64,000 nucleotides of DNA from Rubrivirga marina. GTDB lineage: Bacteria; Bacteroidota; Rhodothermia; Rhodothermales; Rubricoccaceae. Both the position numbers and the translations under genes were made by a program. Below are positions 59,713 through 64,000 of this stretch, piece after piece. The stretch's first letter is position 1. Each line of letters begins with the position of its first letter. Under the pieces are notes generated by a model, which worked only from the letters and a program-made list of their open reading frames with translations, was not told the origin of the DNA and made no database searches. The DNA is taken from contig NZ_MQWD01000001.1 of NCBI RefSeq assembly GCF_002283365.1, positions 2,341,665 to 2,405,664 on the forward strand, given 5' to 3'.

Positions 59713-62448
59713 CTACTCGTCCGCCTCGGGCGCGTCGTCCGCGGCTTCGGTGGGGACCGCGTCGCCGTCGGTCGCGAGGATCGCGACGTCCTCCTCGTCC
59801 TCGATCACCACGCGGGCCACGTCGGCGATCGCGTCGTGGTCCTTGAGCCGGAGGATGCGGACGCCCTGCGTGTTGCGGCCGTACGTCGAGATGTCCGAGA
59901 CGGCCATCCGGATCATGATGCCGGCCTCCGTCGCGATCATCAGCTGGTCGTCGTCGAGCACGCTCTTGAGCGCCACGAGGGGGCCCGTCTTCGCCGTCGT
60001 CTTCTGCGCGAGGACGCCCTTGCCGCCGCGGCTCTGGAGGCGGAACGTGTAGTTCGAGTTCGTCTCGCCGTCCTCGCCGCCTTCTTTCAGCGTCTCGACC
60101 GGCGTCCGCTTGCCGAAGCCGTTCTGCGAGATCGTCAGCACCTGGGCGCCGTCGCGGCGCACGGCGATCATCCCGACGATCTGCTCGCCGTCGGGGAGCT
60201 TCATGCCGCGCACGCCGCGGCTCTTCCGGCCCATCGACCGGACGTCCGACTCGTGGAACCGGATGGCCTGGCCCTCTGACGACCCCAGGAGGATCTCCGT
60301 GCCGCCATCCGTGAGGTGCGCCTCGATGAGCTGGTCGCCGTCGACGATGTCGATCGCGATGATGCCGGTCACGAGCGGCCGCTTGAACGCGCTGAGCGCC
60401 GTCTTCTTGACGAGCCCCTGCTTCGTCGCCATCGTGACGAAGTGGTTCTCGAGGAAGTCGTCGTCGCGGAAGTCCTCCTTCTTGAGCGCGATGACGGCGC
60501 GGACGCGGTCCTCGGCGTCGATCTGGATGAGGTTCCGGATCGAGCGGCCCTTCGCCGTCCGCGAGCCCTCCGGCACGTTGTAGACCCGGAGCCAGTAGCA
60601 CTGGCCGTGGTCGGTAAAGAAGAGGAGGTAGTCGTGGGCGCCGGCCGTGAACAGGTGTTCCACGAAGTCCTCGTCGCGCGTCCCCGTCCCGCGGTGCCCG
60701 GTCCCGCCGCGGTTCTGCGACCGGTACTCGTCGATGGCCGTCCGCTTGATGAGGCCCTGGTTCGTGATCGTCACCACGACGTGCTCGTCCTCGATGAGGT
60801 CCTCGAGGTCGATGTCCCCGCCGCCCATGATGTCGATCTCCGTCCGTCGCGGGTCGGCGTACTTCTCGGCGACCTCGCGGAGCTCGTCCGCGATGATCTG
60901 CATGCGGAGGTCGCGGGAGGCGAGGATGGCCTGGAGCCGCTCGACCTCTTGGAGGATGTCGCGGTACTCGGCGGCGATCTTGTCGCGCTCCAGCCCGGTG
61001 AGGCGGCTGAGGCGGAGGGCGAGGATGGCGTCGGCCTGGGCCGAGCTGAGCCACGGCTGCGGCGTGAAGTCCTCCCGCGAGAGCGCGTAGCCCGTCGCCT
61101 CGCGCTCGCCGGTGATCTCCACCGGCGACCGCTCCGGCAGCCCGAGGCGGTCGCGCTGCTCGGCCGAGAGCCGCTGCGGGTAGACGCCCCGCATGAGGTT
61201 GACCTTGGCCGCGTCGGTGTCGGCGGAGTGGCGGATGATCGAGATGACCGCGTCGAGGTGGTCGAGCGCGATCGTCAGGCCCTCCAGGATGTGCGCCCGC
61301 TCCTCGGCCTTGCGGAGCTCGAACTCCGTCCGCCGGACGACGATCTCGTGACGATGATCGACGTAGTGCCGAATCATGTCCTTCAGCCCCAGCGTCTTCG
61401 GCCGACCGCCCACCAGGGCGATCATGTTCATGCCGAAGGTCTGCTGGAGCTGGGTGTACTTGAACAGCTGGTTCTTCGTGACCTCCGGGACCGCGTCACG
61501 GCGGAGCTCCATCACGATCCGCATCCCGTCGCGGTCCGACTCGTCGCGGAGGTCGGCGATGCCGTCGACCTTCTTGTCGCGGACGGCGTGGGCGATCTTC
61601 TCGATTAGTGTCGACTTGTTGACCTGGTACGGGATCTCGGTCACCACGAGCGCCTCGCGCCCGACGCCGTCGCCGCCGCGGCGCTTGATCTCCTCCTCGT
61701 GCATCTTGGCGCGCATCACCACGCGCCCGCGGCCCGTCCGGTACGCCTCGCGCACGCCGCCGACGCCGTAGATCACGCCGCCCGTCGGGAAGTCGGGGGC
61801 CGGGATGTGCTCCATGAGCACGTCGAGCTCGACCTCCGGGTCCTCGATGTACGCCACGATCCCGTCGACGAGCTCGCCGAGGTTGTGCGGCGGGATGTTC
61901 GTCGCCATCCCGACCGCGATGCCGGAGGCCCCGTTCAGGAGGAGGTTCGGGAGCGCCGCCGGCAGGACCGACGGCTCGTTCAGCGACCCGTCGAAGTTGG
62001 GCGTGTAGTCGACGGTCTCCTTGTCGAGGTCGCGGAGCAGTTCCTCCGAGAGCCGCGTCAGGCGGGCCTCGGTGTAGCGCATGGCCGCCGCCGAGTCGCC
62101 GTCGATCGAGCCGAAGTTGCCCTGCCCGTCGACGAGCGGCCCGCGGACGTTGAAGTCCTGGGCCATCCGGACGAGCGCGTCGTAGACCGACTGGTCGCCG
62201 TGCGGGTGGTACTTGCCGAGGACCTCGCCGACGATGCGCGCCGACTTCTTGTGGGCCCGACCGGCGGCCAGCCCCAGCTCCTGCATGCCGTAGAGCACGC
62301 GCCGCTGGACCGGCTTGAGCCCATCGCGGACGTCGGGCAGCGCCCGGCTCACGATCACCGACATCGAGTAGTCGATGTAGGAGGACTTCATCTCCTCCTC
62401 GATGTTGATCGGGATGATGCGCGAGGCGCTGTCGGGGATCTCAGCCAT
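59713..62448 (-). CDS. gyrA: DNA gyrase subunit A
   Basis: A 911-residue type IIA topoisomerase subunit. The catalytic Tyr125 lies in [10 protein letters not shown]. The quinolone region reads [10 protein letters not shown], so the position of E. coli Ser83 is Gln86 and that of Asp87 is Asp90. The C-terminal domain has six-bladed pinwheel repeats (G-Y/F-G-K-R-T, V-R-G-M-K-L) and a GyrA-box-like Q-N-R-G-G-T-G, altered from the usual Q-R-R-G-G-K-G. The tail is acidic. I chose ATG 62448 (M-A-E-I-P-D) because the conserved I-I-P-I-N-I-E follows; the frame extends upstream without likeness to gyrA. A TATCTTCG box lies 30 bases upstream. Confidence 0.97.
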   Translation of the reverse strand: MAEIPDSASRIIPINIEEEMKSSYIDYSMSVIVSRALPDVRDGLKPVQRRVLYGMQELGLAAGRAHKKSARIVGEVLGKYHPHGDQSVYDALVRMAQDFNVRGPLVDGQGNFGSIDGDSAAAMRYTEARLTRLSEELLRDLDKETVDYTPNFDGSLNEPSVLPAALPNLLLNGASGIAVGMATNIPPHNLGELVDGIVAYIEDPEVELDVLMEHIPAPDFPTGGVIYGVGGVREAYRTGRGRVVMRAKMHEEEIKRRGGDGVGREALVVTEIPYQVNKSTLIEKIAHAVRDKKVDGIADLRDESDRDGMRIVMELRRDAVPEVTKNQLFKYTQLQQTFGMNMIALVGGRPKTLGLKDMIRHYVDHRHEIVVRRTEFELRKAEERAHILEGLTIALDHLDAVISIIRHSADTDAAKVNLMRGVYPQRLSAEQRDRLGLPERSPVEITGEREATGYALSREDFTPQPWLSSAQADAILALRLSRLTGLERDKIAAEYRDILQEVERLQAILASRDLRMQIIADELREVAEKYADPRRTEIDIMGGGDIDLEDLIEDEHVVVTITNQGLIKRTAIDEYRSQNRGGTGHRGTGTRDEDFVEHLFTAGAHDYLLFFTDHGQCYWLRVYNVPEGSRTAKGRSIRNLIQIDAEDRVRAVIALKKEDFRDDDFLENHFVTMATKQGLVKKTALSAFKRPLVTGIIAIDIVDGDQLIEAHLTDGGTEILLGSSEGQAIRFHESDVRSMGRKSRGVRGMKLPDGEQIVGMIAVRRDGAQVLTISQNGFGKRTPVETLKEGGEDGETNSNYTFRLQSRGGKGVLAQKTTAKTGPLVALKSVLDDDQLMIATEAGIMIRMAVSDISTYGRNTQGVRILRLKDHDAIADVARVVIEDEEDVAILATDGDAVPTEAADDAPEADE

Positions 62449-62478
62449 GGGGCGAAAACAGGGGCGGGGGGATCTCGG

Positions 62479-62486
62479 CGAAGATA
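62479..62486 (-). promoter_or_regulatory. Candidate -7 promoter box of gyrA
   Basis: On the minus strand this reads TATCTTCG, 30 bases before the gyrA ATG. Confidence 0.5.
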
Positions 62487-62661
62487 CCGAAAGCCAGCGA
62501 CGCCGACCTGTCACAGGGCACCCTCTGACCTGCCTCGGCGGGGACTTCGACGGCACCTCACGGACCGCCCTTGGGGGAAACCCTCACGCACTTTCGGCGC
62601 GGATGGCTGCGGCTCCGCCTCGAAGCTGTGGTACCCTTTTCCCCCGCTTCTCCTGCTCGCC

Positions 62662-63345
62662 ATGGATTCCGCCCCGACGAACGGCGCTCGCGTCCGCATC
62701 CTCATCGTCGACGATCACCCCATCGTCCGCCAGGGGCTCGAGCGGCTCGTCGAGCGCGAGCCCGACCTCGAGATCGTCGCCGAGGCCGCCACGGCCGACG
62801 AGGCGCTGGGGGTGATCGACTCGGAGGAGGTCGACTTCGTCGTGCTCGACATCGGGCTCAAGCAGGGGTCGGGCCTCGACGTGATCGGCCAGATCCGCGC
62901 GCGCCGCGACGACCTGCCCGTCCTCGTCCTGTCGATGCACCAGGAGCGGTTCTACGCCGAGCGGGTGCTCCGCAACGGGGCCCAGGGCTACGTCATGAAG
63001 CAGGGCGACCCGAGCGAGATCATCCCGGCCATCCGGCGGATCCTGTCCGGGGACCTCTACCTCAGCCCGGCCCTCGCCGACGAACTCGTGCGCCGGGCCG
63101 TCGAGGGCCCCGAAGAGAGCCGCCCGCCCGCCGAGCAGTTGTCCGATCGCGAGGCCGAGGTCGTTCGCCTCATCGGTGGCGGGATGTCGACGCGTGAGAT
63201 CGCGGGGGAGCTCAACCTCTCGGTCAAGACCATCGAGAGCTACCGCGCCAACGTCAAACGGAAGCTGGGGCTCCGGAGCGGCGCCGAGCTGGCCCGCTTC
63301 GCCTACGACTGGACGAGCCGGTCGATGGGCGTCACGGCGGGGTAG
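62662..63345 (+). CDS. NarL/FixJ-type response regulator
   Basis: A 227-residue regulator with a receiver domain (I-V-D-D-H-P-I-V-R-Q-G, phospho-acceptor Asp63 in V-V-L-D-I-G-L-K-Q-G, L-S-M-H-Q-E and Lys in V-M-K-Q-G-D) and a LuxR HTH (L-S-D-R-E-A-E-V-V-R-L-I, S-T-R-E-I-A-G-E-L-N-L-S, T-I-E-S-Y-R-A-N-V-K-R-K-L). The Y-R-A-N-V-K-R-K-L end is typical of NarL-family regulators. No kinase is adjacent, so the partner is elsewhere or it acts as an orphan. It is divergent from gyrA and followed by a GC palindrome. Confidence 0.95.
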   Translation: MDSAPTNGARVRILIVDDHPIVRQGLERLVEREPDLEIVAEAATADEALGVIDSEEVDFVVLDIGLKQGSGLDVIGQIRARRDDLPVLVLSMHQERFYAERVLRNGAQGYVMKQGDPSEIIPAIRRILSGDLYLSPALADELVRRAVEGPEESRPPAEQLSDREAEVVRLIGGGMSTREIAGELNLSVKTIESYRANVKRKLGLRSGAELARFAYDWTSRSMGVTAG

Positions 63346-63360
63346 GGCGAGCGACAGCGT

Positions 63361-63413
63361 CCGCCTCGGCGCGGCGTCGGTCCGAGCGGTTCGGCCCGGA
63401 CGACCGAGGCGGG
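63361..63413. repeat. Extended-loop GC palindrome after the response regulator gene
   Basis: CCGCCTCGG (63361-63369) and CCGAGGCGG (63404-63412) enclose a 34-base interior that has its own TCCGAG/CGGCCCGGA pairing. The stem begins 15 bases after the stop. Confidence 0.6.
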
Positions 63414-63470
63414 CGGAGTTGAGGCCGCGTCCCCGCCGGCCGATACCCCGGCGGAACTCCTCGCACCGCC

Positions 63471-63977
63471 ATGCGCCTCCTCGGCCTTCTCGTCGCCCTC
63501 GCCGCCGTTGCGGCGCCCGCCTCCGCCCAGCAGCGGTTCGTCCAGGCCTGCGCCGCGTCGCCCGACGTCCAGCAGGTTGAGGGGATCGACGCCGGCCAAC
63601 TCTGCGGCTGCGTCGCCGAGCGGACGATCGCCCGCGGCATCCCGGCCGCCGACCTCGACCGGAGCATCGAGTACTCCTCCGCCGACCTCGCCTCCGCGCC
63701 GGACGAGATCCGCGCCGTCGCCGAGGCGGCGATGGAGGCGACCGTGCCGTGCGCGCTGGCACAGGCCGGAGTCACCGAGGCGATGATGGACGGCGTTGCA
63801 GCGGCTTCCCCGGCTCCGGAGGCCCCCGCGGCCTCGGCCGTGACGGGGACGCCCGTGCCGATGCCCGCCGAGCCCGCGCCGACGGTGTACTCGGGCCTCC
63901 GCACGGGGGACGGGACGGGCTCCGTCCGCGTCGAGCAGGAGGGGAAGGGCGGCGCCATCCGGATCCTCGGCGAGTGA
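63471..63977 (+). CDS. Small secreted protein with conserved cysteines
   Basis: The 168-residue product starts with a signal peptide (M-R-L-L-G-L-L-V-A-L, cleavage after A-S-A-Q). The mature N-terminal half is helical, with four cysteines (A-C-A-A, L-C-G-C-V, P-C-A-L) that could form two disulfides or bind a metal; the C-terminal half is Pro/Ala-rich and then ends in a short polar region. I recognise no family. A GATACCCC stretch lies about 30 bases upstream, similar to that before the kinase gene at 56839. A periplasmic location is likely. Confidence 0.7.
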   Translation: MRLLGLLVALAAVAAPASAQQRFVQACAASPDVQQVEGIDAGQLCGCVAERTIARGIPAADLDRSIEYSSADLASAPDEIRAVAEAAMEATVPCALAQAGVTEAMMDGVAAASPAPEAPAASAVTGTPVPMPAEPAPTVYSGLRTGDGTGSVRVEQEGKGGAIRILGE

Positions 63978-64000
63978 GCGGGGGGCACCCCGCCGTGTCA

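Overview
The window is about 70% GC chromosomal DNA with almost every third codon position G or C. I read it as a halophilic or marine member of the Rhodothermota (Bacteroidota-related), probably near Rubricoccaceae (Rubrivirga/Rubricoccus). The reasons are four secreted proteins with a type IX secretion (T9SS) C-terminal sorting domain, a PorV/PorQ-family protein beside a TonB-dependent receptor, start codons mostly lacking a Shine-Dalgarno sequence, and a recurrent TA(C/T/G)CTT(C/G)(G/C) box resembling the Bacteroidota -7 promoter element. The taxon is inference; no rRNA gene is present. I found no CRISPR array, insertion sequence, prophage or plasmid origin.

Layout. 1-5985 (+): end of a TonB-dependent receptor, PorV-like protein, NHL-type lipoprotein, and a lipoprotein phosphodiesterase. 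6091-8631 (-): M19 dipeptidase and FMN-dependent alpha-hydroxy-acid oxidase. 8766-10439 (+): T9SS cargo. 10425-14259 (-): korA-korB (2-oxoacid:ferredoxin oxidoreductase) and a GNAT acetyltransferase. 14447-17862: BtpA-like protein, ApaG, a small unknown, then thyA-folA. 17950-18023: tRNA-Pro(CGG) with its own terminator. 18135-20015 (-): acyl-CoA synthetase. 20254-30032 (+): beta-propeller histidine kinase, NarL-type regulator, a frameshifted beta-helix cargo and a GEVED cargo. 30186-34424 (+): valS and three small lipoproteins. 34515-36507 (+): type III polyketide synthase and a UbiG-like methyltransferase. 36540-38576 (-): lipA, a lipoprotein, DinB. 38837-40183 (+): lysine 6-aminotransferase. 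40236-47783: cyanophycin locus (cphB, iadA, an orphan Mur ligase, cphA), with one unrelated membrane protein gene facing it. 48202-54599 (-): DUF5683 protein and Kelch cargo, then a translationally coupled lipoprotein / sigma-54 activator / PEGA Ser/Thr kinase set. 55164-63977: cupin, DUF3095 cyclase-like protein, GAF histidine kinase, a kinase remnant, DUF2183 protein, gyrA (-), a NarL regulator and a small secreted protein.

How the genes work together. The cyanophycin genes cover synthesis (CphA), depolymerisation to beta-Asp-Arg dipeptides (CphB) and hydrolysis of the dipeptides (IadA). An extra CphA-like Mur ligase without the ATP-grasp domain is the most intriguing member. The kinase/regulator at 20254-23798 and the two secreted-protein genes after it share an upstream motif, which suggests a small local regulon. 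GC-rich palindromes (CCGCCTCGG-n-CCGAGGCGG) recur in many intergenic spaces and look like a genome-wide REP-like family that may double as terminators.
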